DNA of 64,000 bases from Allomyces macrogynus ATCC 38327 (taxonomy: Eukaryota > Blastocladiomycota > Blastocladiomycetes > Blastocladiales > Blastocladiaceae): positions 1,177,805 to 1,241,804 of the forward strand of contig GG745339.1 of assembly GCA_000151295.1 (NCBI GenBank), read 5' to 3'. This document shows, in pieces, positions 1 through 8,895 of this stretch. The translations under genes and the position numbers were made by a program. A model generated the notes under the pieces. The model worked only from the letters and a program-made list of their open reading frames with translations. It was not told the origin of the DNA and did no database searches. Every line of letters starts with the position of its first letter. The first letter of the stretch is position 1.

Positions 1-320
1 GGTAGGGTCTCGGAGCGTCAGATCTGTTTGCAATTCCTGCTGCCTATACGCACCAGACCGTCGCGGCGACAGCCAAGCCATCGCTCGGCGTGTTCGATTC
101 GCCTCGAAGATGCTAACAGTCCTCCATGCTCGATGAGGTCCGGGCCGCAAGGTATGTATGAAGCGGGCCCGTATGTTCCAGCAGGAGAGACGCCGTCACC
201 ACCACCCCACCATCGAGCCGGTTCGGCCCGCCCACGCGCCCACCACGGCCCGGTCGCCGTCCGTCCGGCCGCAGCGGCGACTGGCCCGCGCCGACCCCCG
301 CGGTCCCGGCCGCGCAACTC

Positions 321-2156
321 GTGTATACGACGTCGCACGGCGGCCGCACCGTCTACCAACTGACGGGCAGTTCGACGCGGATTGGGCGCAAGGACGACAA
401 TGAGATTGTCCTGTCGTGCGCGAAAATCTCGAAACACCATGCGGTGATTGACCGCGACGACCATGGGTATTGGCTGCGCGACCGCAATTCGTCGAATGGC
501 GTCAAGCTCAACGATGTGTATATCTCGCAGGCCGTGCCGCTCACCGATGGCGATAAGATCCAGGTCGGGTCCATCTACTTGTACTTCCAGTACGTGAACG
601 GGCCCGCCGCAAGGGCCGCGGCGACGCCTATGACCGCTGCGGCGCCGGTGACGGCACCGAGCGCGTCGGCAGCGACTGCGACCGACCCGGCCACGGCGGC
701 GCACCAGGACGAGTCAAGTTTGCAGGACAACATGGAGAATGTGCGGCTCGTGACGATTTTGCCCAACGAGGACAAGGGCAACGAGTCGGTCACGATTCAC
801 GACCGCAAGCCCGCGGTCGAGCGACCGGATTTCCCCGTCGTTTCCGAAATTCACGACATTGAAACGCTCAAGGAAGACTACGAGAAGCTGCGGCTGGCCT
901 ACGAACTGTCCAAGTTGTCCTACACGTCGAATATCGACGAGCACTTCAAGCACATGCTCGACCTGATGTTCTCGGTCCTGCCCGTGGACCGCGGCGTCGT
1001 CCTGCTCGTCGACCGGAAAGCCGGAATGCTCTCGGCGTCGCAGGTCAAGTTGCGGCAAGGCACCGGCCAGGAACGGCGGCACATTTTGCTCAGCAACACG
1101 ATCTTGAACAAGGTCTACAAGTCGCGCAAGACGTACGTGACGACCGACGCGATCGAGGACCCGTACCTCGGGAAATCCAAGTCGATTGCCAAGGGCCAGA
1201 TCCGGTCGGTCATTTGCGTGCCCGTCATTGCGCACGAAGAGGTCCTGGGCATTGTGCACTTGGACTCGCGCGACCGCATTAACACGTTTGCCGAAAAGGA
1301 CCTCAAGCTCGTCACGACCATTATCAACCAGACGGCACTGCAAATCGAAAACTCGATCTTGTTTGCCAAGTTGCAGACGGAGACGCGCGTCACCGAACAA
1401 CTCAAGCGGTTCTTGCCGCCGCCCGTCGTCAAGCAAATGGTGCAGCAGCAAAAGGCCATTTCCAAGGGTGGACGCGAACTAACGGCGACCATCGTCTTTG
1501 CCGACATTCGCGGGTTCACGGCGCTCTCGGAAAAGGCGAGTCCAGCCGAGGTGTTTGACTTGCTCAACGACTACTTTGAGCGGCTCGTGCAGATCGTCTT
1601 CAAGTATAACGGCGTCGTCGATAAGTTTATTGGCGACGCGCTCATGTGCGCGTTTGGCACGCTCGTCGACGACGTGCATGCCGACCCGCGGCCGGCGGTG
1701 CTCAACTCGGTCCATGCCGCGCTCGAGTTCAAAACGGCGATTGACGCGCTCAACCGCGACCGGCAACGCGCGGGTAAGGTGCCGATCGCCGTGGGGATTG
1801 GACTCAATACGGGCACGCTGATTTCCGGGTTCATGGGGTCCTCGCAGCGGCTCGAGTTTACGTGTATTGGCGACACGGTCAACCTCGCTTCGCGCCTGTG
1901 TTCCGCGGCAGCACCCGACCAGGTCCTGATTTCGGGCGAGACGGCCGCGTACATCAAGGGCAAGATTGACTTGCGGTATGTCGAGTCGCGCCAGTTCAAG
2001 GGTAAAGAGCAGGCGACGAACGTCTACGAGGTGCTGGGCGTGCTTGGCGACGGCATGATGGACCAGGTCTCGGAATTGTCGCAGCAGACCAACTCGTCGG
2101 CGAATTCGGGCGTGGCTGCGGCTGCGGCTGCTGCGACGGCCACCGTACCGGCATAG
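321..2156 (+). CDS. FHA-GAF class III nucleotidyl cyclase (5' end unresolved)
   Basis: Predicted soluble enzyme making cAMP (or cGMP) from the NTP. Residues about 8-90 form an FHA phosphothreonine-binding domain (RIGRKDDNEIVLS, SKHHA, NSSNGVKLN). Residues about 190-345 form a GAF domain, followed by a helical linker and a class III cyclase domain at about 385-560. Visible catalytic residues: first metal Asp in FADIRGFT, adenine-type Lys and second metal Asp in DKFIGDALM, transition-state Asn and Arg in GDTVNLASRL. The residue that is Asp in animal adenylyl cyclases is Thr here (EFTCIGDTVN), as in class IIIb (bicarbonate-type) enzymes, so adenylyl activity is likelier than guanylyl. The frame is open from 162 but has no ATG before the FHA domain (321 is a GTG codon), so the first exon is missing or lies upstream. 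The C-terminus is an Ala-rich tail. FHA-GAF-cyclase order is common in bacteria; domain identity is firm, exact start is not. Confidence 0.9.
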   Translation: MYTTSHGGRTVYQLTGSSTRIGRKDDNEIVLSCAKISKHHAVIDRDDHGYWLRDRNSSNGVKLNDVYISQAVPLTDGDKIQVGSIYLYFQYVNGPAARAAATPMTAAAPVTAPSASAATATDPATAAHQDESSLQDNMENVRLVTILPNEDKGNESVTIHDRKPAVERPDFPVVSEIHDIETLKEDYEKLRLAYELSKLSYTSNIDEHFKHMLDLMFSVLPVDRGVVLLVDRKAGMLSASQVKLRQGTGQERRHILLSNTILNKVYKSRKTYVTTDAIEDPYLGKSKSIAKGQIRSVICVPVIAHEEVLGIVHLDSRDRINTFAEKDLKLVTTIINQTALQIENSILFAKLQTETRVTEQLKRFLPPPVVKQMVQQQKAISKGGRELTATIVFADIRGFTALSEKASPAEVFDLLNDYFERLVQIVFKYNGVVDKFIGDALMCAFGTLVDDVHADPRPAVLNSVHAALEFKTAIDALNRDRQRAGKVPIAVGIGLNTGTLISGFMGSSQRLEFTCIGDTVNLASRLCSAAAPDQVLISGETAAYIKGKIDLRYVESRQFKGKEQATNVYEVLGVLGDGMMDQVSELSQQTNSSANSGVAAAAAAATATVPA

Positions 2157-2461
2157 GAGTGAGTGCGCTGGGTGTGTTTGCAATTTGTACATGATCTCTC
2201 TTTCTTTCCTTCTTCCCACCTCTTCCTGTAGACCCACATCTTGTTTTTTGTTTGCGATTTTTCCCTTCCGCTCCATTTTTGGTCGCTTCTCTCCCATCTC
2301 ATTTGCAGTGTCGCTCACCCCCCCCCCCCCCCCTTTTCGAGTCGGGTTGGAACATCCACGTTTTTTGGCGCGTTCGCAATCGTTCGCAAATCTCAAATCC
2401 ACATTAGCGAGCCCTCTTGTTGGAAAAAAAAGGGAAAATGGACTGGGCCTGTTGACTGTTT
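2157..2461. other. Convergent 3' intergenic gap with C16 run
   Basis: This is the 3' gap between the cyclase and the RING gene, both of which end here. It is pyrimidine-rich on the + strand and carries an uninterrupted run of 16 C at 2318-2333. No gene is seen. Confidence 0.6.
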
Positions 2462-3631
2462 CTACTGGTTGTCGTCGTCGTCGTCGTCATCCTGATCATC
2501 CTCGCCAATGGGGCCCGAGCCGTGCCATTCCCTCGCTGCGGCATCCCACCCGCCCCTCCCCACCTCCTCCACCGCACCGCTCGCCGCGCGACACGTCTGC
2601 TCCACCGAGTGCGCGCGCGCCATCTCCACGAGCCGCGGCACCCCACCGCCATACACCACCAACGCATCGTACGCGTCGATGCCCCACTTACTCGCCGCGA
2701 AACGCGCGACCTCATCCACCAAGTGCCGCGAGAACCGCGGCGTGACCACTTCCGCCACGGCGTCCACGTCCGGCATCACCGCGATCACATAGTCGCGGAC
2801 CACCGGCGATACGTCCACGGGCTCCGCACGCGCAAACAGTTCTGCGTCAATCGCGGCCAAGTCGCGCGCGAGGAACGCGCGCACGGCGGGCCGGGTGACT
2901 GCGCCCGTGGGGAGGGTGGGGGTTGGGGAAGGTGGGATGGGGTCGGCGGACAGACGGTAGACGAGGCGTCGCCGGGTCAGGGCGAGCGAGGTGCGCGTGG
3001 AGGTGGGGACGGTCGAGAGGTACGCGGCGTCGGTTGGGGGGAGGGTTGGTCCGGGGCCGACGGGGAGAGTGACGGCGCGTGCAGTTGGTGACGAGGACGA
3101 CGAGGATGCCGCGGGGTCGTGTGGGGTTCCCCACCTTGGGGCTGGTCGTGGTGGTGGCCGACGTAGTGACACGGCCATGCGCAGCTTGGTCCGGTCGGCC
3201 GGCGCGACAGTGACGGGGAGCGCCCACTTGATCTGTTCATAGACGTCCACAACGTCCACGACGTCCGGCTTCGATCAGGAACCCTGAACCACCGTCGCAA
3301 TCAGGACGAACACAACACCAATTACCTTGGGCGTCACGACACCGCCCCACACCTGGTCGACGACGCCGTGCTCGAACGTAGCCTTGCAGAGCGGGCATCG
3401 CGGTCGCAACGTTGCCGCGCGCACCGCGTCTTCGAGCGCCCAGGCTTCGATACATCGTCGGCAAAAGGCGTGCAGACACGGTAACGTCACGCGCGACGCG
3501 CCGTCAGCGGCAAGCAGTGGGTCGAGGCAGATTGGGCAGGCCGGGTCATTGTTGACAGCACTGGCGGCAGACACTTCAGGCTTGCAAGGCGTCACTGCGG
3601 CTGGGCCCGCTTCGCCCGGCGAGGTGGACAT
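2462..3631 (-). CDS. RING-finger E3 ubiquitin ligase, Topors-like
   Basis: Two exons, 3631-3326 and 3268-2462 (370 residues), separated by a 57-nt intron (5' GTAATT, 3' AAG) that keeps the frame. Residues about 25-75 hold a C3HC4 RING: CPICLD, then CLHAFCRRC and CPLC, with a longer loop than usual between the last two Cys pairs; it should recruit an E2 enzyme and ubiquitylate substrates. A Ser/Pro-rich linker follows. A C-terminal segment (VDEVARFAASKWGIDAYD) resembles the conserved helical block that follows the RING in Topors-family ligases; this is by eye and tentative. The protein ends in an acidic run of Asp. The start at 3631 is chosen because it begins just before the RING-proximal region; an in-frame ATG 24 nt upstream is possible. 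Confidence 0.75.
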
Positions 3632-3715
3632 GGCGCGGCGGGGGAGACATGGCATCAAATCGGATGGTCCGCGCTTGAAGGGAAGTGAAGATCGGGTGCA
3701 AAAGAGGGACGCAGG

Positions 3716-3724
3716 TTTATAAGA
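3716..3724 (-). promoter_or_regulatory. TATA-like box of RING gene
   Basis: On the minus strand the sequence reads CTTATAAAC about 85 nt upstream of the RING start codon, a plausible TATA element. Position and motif are the only evidence. Confidence 0.4.
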
Positions 3725-3759
3725 AAAGACTAGGTTTGACAGCATCACGCATCACGCGT

Positions 3760-3841
3760 TACCGGGAGTGGGGTTCGAACCCACGCCTCTTTCGAGACCG
3801 CAACTTGAGTGCGGCACCTTAGACCGCTCGGTCATCCCGGC
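3760..3841 (-). tRNA. tRNA-Leu (anticodon CAA)
   Basis: An 82-nt tRNA without intron. Acceptor GCCGGGA pairs with TCCCGGT plus discriminator A. The anticodon stem CCGCA/TGCGG encloses loop CTCAAGT with anticodon CAA. The long class II variable arm (TCTC-GAAA-GAGG) is typical of leucine tRNA, and the T arm is GTGGG-TTCGAAC-CCCAC. The internal A and B boxes are intact. The mature sequence is identical to the tRNA at 16927-17008 on the other strand. A TTTATATA motif lies about 40 nt upstream on the same strand. Confidence 0.97.
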
Positions 3842-5588
3842 CAATCCGATTTCCGGACGGAGCGACGTGGCAACGGAGTCTATATAAATCACTTGTTTGG
3901 CGTGGCTTGCCATCGCACCAGCCCAGTGACGTGGTCGGAACATTCCTGTTTGCGCGCCCCTGACCCGGCGATAAGCAGCATGCGCAAATGAAATTTCTCG
4001 GGCAGTTCCTTGTGGCGCACTTTTTCCAATCCGGCCGGCAATCAATCCACCTTGGGGTTGAAAACGATTGAGATGCAGGGGCCCGCGAGACGCGCTCTGA
4101 CCCGTGTCAGATGCTCATTTGCACGCCGCGCGCACGGCCGCGCCGCTTTCGACCATCGCTGTGATGGTGCACGCGGTGGTTCGTTCCGGCTGGCATCGCG
4201 AGGAAAGCGAACAAGAACACGCGGATCGTATCAGGAACCAACACGGCCGAGACCGCGTGCAAGCTGGTCCTTGCAGCCACTGACAACCGCGACGCGTCGC
4301 GGTCGATGGGGAGGGTCCACCCCTGCTTTGCACGCCGCTCCATCACGTTCGTGGGCGTACCACATGGTGATAGGAGACTGTTCCACATGGTCGATCAGGC
4401 GGATGTGGTCCTGCCGCGGCGCCGCCCCCCACCATGCTGCCGGTTTAGGTCAATGAACAGGTCACGCATGGACGGGCGGACGTGCCGCGGCGTGGTCGGA
4501 GCGGCGGCGCCGATGAATTTGTGCCTGACCTGCAAGCTCGCGGCGGCGGGAGACCTCATTGCCGCGGATTGGCGCCCGCGACTGGGTCTCACCCGGGACG
4601 GACGGCGCGGTGTGCGCGGCATCACAGTTGCCGTGGCCGGCGTTCGCGCACTGAGCACGGTCGGAGGTGGAGGAGCGCGCGAGGGGAGGCCGCGAAAGCG
4701 GTATAAAACGCGCTCGATAGGGCGTCAGCATCTCGAATCTCAGAGCAGCAACAGCAGCCGCGACCAGACTCGACCGCGAGCACGCCCGACTCGAACACGA
4801 CGCGACCGTGACGCGACCGCGACGCGACGCGGTGTTTTTTTTGCTAGACCGATCAGACTGTGGGTCCGGCTCCATTTTTTAGCTCTCCAAGTCAAGACGG
4901 CGATTATGGGCAGCAAACTGACGCTGCAAGCTTTTGGCGACCTCTCTCAATTTTGACAGACCATAGACCGACTGCGGACTATGACGACGCTGGTAACAAC
5001 GACAACAACAGTGGCCGTGGCCGTTGTCCCGCCGCAACAACAAGAAGATGGTCTCGATCATGACTCGGCACCGGCTGCACGTCGTGCGTCTGCGCAGCAG
5101 CGGTCGGCCTCGCTCATGGAAGCGGTCATGGCGGCGGCAACGGCGGCCGAGCCGGAGGCCGAGGTCGACGACGATGCGCCGGGTGGTGCGTGCGGCGTTG
5201 ACGGCGAGGGCGGCGTGGACGGCCTGGGCGTGGACGACGACCGCGCCGATTCAGGCAGCGAGGCCGGCAGCGACAGCGACAGCGACGGCGACGACGACGA
5301 CGTGCAGGTCGAGGTGGGCCGGGACGATAGCGCGATTGTGCTGCGGCGGCGCGGTCACCTGACGCGGCTGTTCAGCGGGTTTGGGAGACAGCTGCCCGTG
5401 GCCGCCGCGTGCTTTGGGTTCCGGCCGCCCGCTGGCAGTGCGCGGCTGAAAGCGGAGCTGCTCACGCCGGCCCCCTCGTGGGCGCAGAGAGATGAAGATG
5501 CGCGTAAAAGCGGTGCCGTCACGCGCGACGCGCTGCCCGGGCCAGGGTCTGCTGCCCTGGTCCCGTTCAGCGCGGGCCCCGGACCCGC
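3842..5588. other. Gene-poor upstream region of GSIII
   Basis: About 1.7 kb between the tRNA and the glutamine synthetase promoter. It contains a good TATA box at 4702-4708 and, from an ATG at 4981, an open frame that runs without stop into the GSIII coding sequence; the added 264 residues are Ala/Asp/Ser-rich low complexity with no recognisable domain. It may be a 5' leader, an alternative N-terminus or chance in GC-rich DNA. Confidence 0.5.
4702..4708 (+). promoter_or_regulatory. Distal TATA box (TATAAAA)
   Basis: GGTATAAAACG about 280 nt upstream of the ATG at 4981. It could drive a longer GSIII transcript or an unidentified one. Confidence 0.4.
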
Positions 5589-5596
5589 CTATAAAT
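5589..5596 (+). promoter_or_regulatory. Proximal TATA box of GSIII
   Basis: CTATAAAT about 180 nt before the ATG at 5773, followed by a C/T-rich leader. This supports 5773 as the main start codon of glutamine synthetase III. Confidence 0.5.
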
Positions 5597-5772
5597 CCAA
5601 CGCGGCCCGCTCGGCCTCTGCTCTGCTCGCATCCTTGGTCCCGCGCCTCTTCAAGACGAAGAAGCGGTCCTCGCGCAAGCACCACCACCTCCACCACCGG
5701 GATCTGCCCCCCGCCGTCGCTGCCGCTGCCGCCGCGCTCGTCTTCTCCTCGTCGTCCTCCCTGACCACCATC

Positions 5773-8332
5773 ATGTCGCAGCAAGCGCGTCTCGAGGCCA
5801 AGCTCGGCGCCGTCGCCAACGCGCCGCGCCACGTCGACTACCCGCTCGCGCAGTCGGGCCGCGTGCAGTTCCCCTCGGAGCTGTTTGGCCAGAATGTCTT
5901 TGGTCTCAAGGAGCTGCAGAAGTCGCTGCCCAAGCCCGTCTACGCGCAGTACGTCAAGCAGATGCGTGGGCGCCAGACGCTCGACAAGACGACTGCCGAC
6001 GCGATTGCGCACGCCGTGCGCGTCTGGGCTATGGACCGTGGTGTACGTTGTGTTTTTGCTTTGGATCGAGATCGGGTCGAGCGCGCGACCATGACCGCGA
6101 CCACAACGCGAACCACCGCGCGACCACGCGAACCGAGCGCGATCATACGAACACGGTGGTGATCTGCCGCGTTTGCGTGGTTTGCGCTCGTTTGTGCTCG
6201 TCTATTTTCGTTCCGCGGGTGGGGGACGGGTGGCTCGTGTTTGTGCTGTTTCCGCGGATGCGAATGTCGTTGCTCTCGGTTGCTTCCTTGAACAGACCCT
6301 AACCTGACTCTCATCCCCACCAAAATCACCAAACCACCACCAGGCCACGCACTTCACGCACTGGTTCCAGCCGCAGACGGGCTCGACGGCCGAGAAGCAC
6401 GACTCGTTCCTGACGCTCAAATACTCCAACTCGGGCGACGACGCGTCGGCCATTGACACCTTCTCGGGCTCGCAGCTGCTGCAGTCGGAGCCCGATGCCT
6501 CGTCGTTCCCGTCGGGTGGCATGCGCACGACGTTCGAGGCGCGTGGGTACACGGTCTGGGACACGACCTCGCCCATGTTCATTCGCCCGGGCGCGATCAA
6601 GGGCACGGCCACGCTCTACGTCCCGTCGGTCTTCATCTCGTACAACGGCCAGGCGCTCGACGAGAAGACGATTCTGCTGCGCGCCAACGAGGCGCTCTCG
6701 CGCAACGCCGTCAAGCTGCTGCGTCTGCTCGGCGAGAACGTGACGCGCGTCTTCACGACGCTCGGCACCGAGCAGGAGTACTTCCTGATTGACCGCGCGC
6801 TCTACGCGCTGCGCCCGGACCTCAAGCTCACGGGCCGCACGCTGCTCGGCGCCGTCCCGCCCAAGCACCAGCAGCTCGAGGACCACTACTTTGGCAAGAT
6901 CCCGTCGCGCGTGCTCGCCACCATGTCGGAGGCCGAGCTCGAGCTGATGCAGCTCGGTGTGCCCGTCAAGACGCGCCACAACGAAGTCGCGCCCGGTCAG
7001 TTTGAGCTGGCGCCGATTTTCGAGGAGGCGACGGTCGCCGTCGACCACAACCTGCTCGTCATGGACGTGCTGCACCAGGTTGCGCACCGCCACAAGCTCA
7101 AGGTGCTCTTCCACGAGAAGCCCTTCCGCGGGATCAACGGCTCGGGCAAGCACTGCAACTGGTCGATGTCGACCGACCAGGGCGACAACCTGCTCGACCC
7201 GACCGTCAAGCCCGAGACCAACTACCGGTTCCTGCTCTTCTTGCTCGCGACGCTGCTCGGTGTCCACCAGCACCAGGGTATCCTCCGCACGTCGATCTCG
7301 TCGGCGTCGAACGACCACCGTCTCGGCGCGCAGGAGGCGCCGCCCGGCATTATCTCGGCGTTCTTGGGTGAGCAGCTCACGGAGGTGCTCGATGCGATTG
7401 AGCAGAAGCGCACGATCAAGAACTTCTCGGTCCCGCACATGCAGACGATCAAGCTCGGCGGCACCGTGCTCGACCTCAAGGTCTCGGTCCTGCCCGAGAT
7501 CGTGCGCGACCTGACCGACCGCAACCGCACGTCGCCGTTCGCCTTCACTGGCAACAAGTTTGAGTTCCGCGCCGTCGGTTCCAAGCAGTCGCCATCGTTC
7601 CCGGTCGCGATCCTCACGGCCGCGGTCGCGTCGGCGCTCGGCCAGGTCATTTCGTTGCTCGAGGCGCGCATCCAGTCGACGCCCGGCAAGTTTGTCGCGA
7701 CCGAGGACGACAAGCTGGCGGTGATCCGCGAGCTGATCACCAAGACCAAGGCGATCCGGTTCGAGGGCGACAACTACTCTGACGCGTGGGTGCAGGAGGC
7801 CGAGAAGCGCGGTCTGCTCAACATCAAGGACTGCCCGACGGCCTTCGCGCAGCTGCTCGAGCCCGTCAACGCCGACATGCTCACCAAGGGCACGGGTGTC
7901 TTCACGCCCGAAGAGCTGCACTCGCGCTACCACGTGCTCGTCGAGCGGTATGCCAAGGACGTGCTGATCGAGGCGGGCACGCTCGTCTTCCTCGTCAACC
8001 AGCACGTGCTCCCGGCCACGTTCGAGTACCGCAAGAACCTTGCCGACACGATCGTCGCGCTTAAGGGTGCCGGCGCCGACGCCGCGCCCGAGGTCGCCGC
8101 CATCAACGCCCTCACGCCGATCGTCTCGGCCGTCCAGGCTGAGATTGCCGCGCTGTCGAAGGCCATCGACGAGGTGCACGCCGCCGAGGACCCGGTCGAG
8201 GAGGCCAAGCGCGCCAACGCGCTCCTGCGCCCGCTCATGGCTACGGTTCGTGACCACGCCGACCAGCTCGAGGACCTGGTCGCCGACAAGTTCTGGCCGT
8301 ACCCGAAGTACACGGAGCTGCTCTTCCAGTAA
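5773..8332 (+). CDS. Glutamine synthetase type III
   Basis: ATP-dependent synthesis of glutamine from glutamate and ammonia, the entry point of nitrogen assimilation. Two exons, 5773-6042 and 6344-8332, 752 residues, close to the usual ~720-730 of GSIII (GlnN) and about twice the length of the GSII found in most fungi. The 301-nt intron starts GTACGT, has a CTGAC branch site and ends CCAG; splicing restores a continuous GSIII N-terminus. Family motifs: GTEQEYFLI (about residue 230, metal-binding glutamates), NEVAPGQFELAP (about 302) and GSGKHCNWS (about 355, ATP-binding His region), plus SSASNDHRLGAQEAPPGIIS with the GSIII-specific surroundings. The start at 5773 is favoured by the TATA box at 5589 and by the N-terminus expected for the family; an in-frame upstream ATG at 4981 would add 264 low-complexity residues. 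No organelle signal is obvious with the 5773 start, so cytosolic location is inferred. Confidence 0.96.
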
Positions 8333-8895
8333 ATTGGTGGTAGCAGTCGCGGGTCGAGAGTCGTGCACGATGCGGTGATGAGTCGCGTCGTTGCGCGACC
8401 GTGATGGGTCTCCCGTCCCTTTCCTCTCTTCCCCACCCCCTTTTGATTCGTTTTCGATCGTGTTTCCCCCCCTTAGTAGCGCTCTTGGTTGGCGGGGTCC
8501 AGAGCGATATTTGTGTATACAGACAAGCCTTCAGAGCAAAACAACGTTGCGCCATTTCCTTTCTGAGCTCTGATTAGTTTACGTGAGCCCTTGCTGTTGT
8601 CCAAAATTGACAACAAGACACGTTGCGACTTTGCGTGTCGCAAAGCGTCACAATTGATTATCGCGTGTGGACGGGCCAGCAAAAAGCCAGAAAAGGGAGA
8701 TCAGAATAAGGATTTTGAGCCAACAGGCCGCCGAGGCCACACAATGCTCGCGCCATCCGTGATCACGTCGATGGTGCAAGACCAGCAACAACATCAGCCC
8801 TTGGTGCAATCTCTGTATATTGGCGACTCACCACCAGCTTCGAATGCAAAACTGCCACCTTCTCCACCGCCATCGTCGCCCGTCAGGGCCCAGAT
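8333..8895. other. Convergent intergenic region
   Basis: About 560 nt between the 3' ends of GSIII and the ABC transporter gene. No gene, RNA or repeat recognised. Confidence 0.5.

Noticed and set aside
3752..4045. Open frames reading GMTERSKVPHSSCGLERGVG at 3752-4045 (-) and 16885-17091 (+)
   Set aside because: They are translations of the tRNA-Leu genes themselves, a well-known false protein in databases.
6326..8368. 680-residue minus-strand open frame opposite glutamine synthetase
   Set aside because: Arg/Leu/Val-rich shadow of a GC-rich codon-biased gene; no domains, fully antisense to a certain gene.
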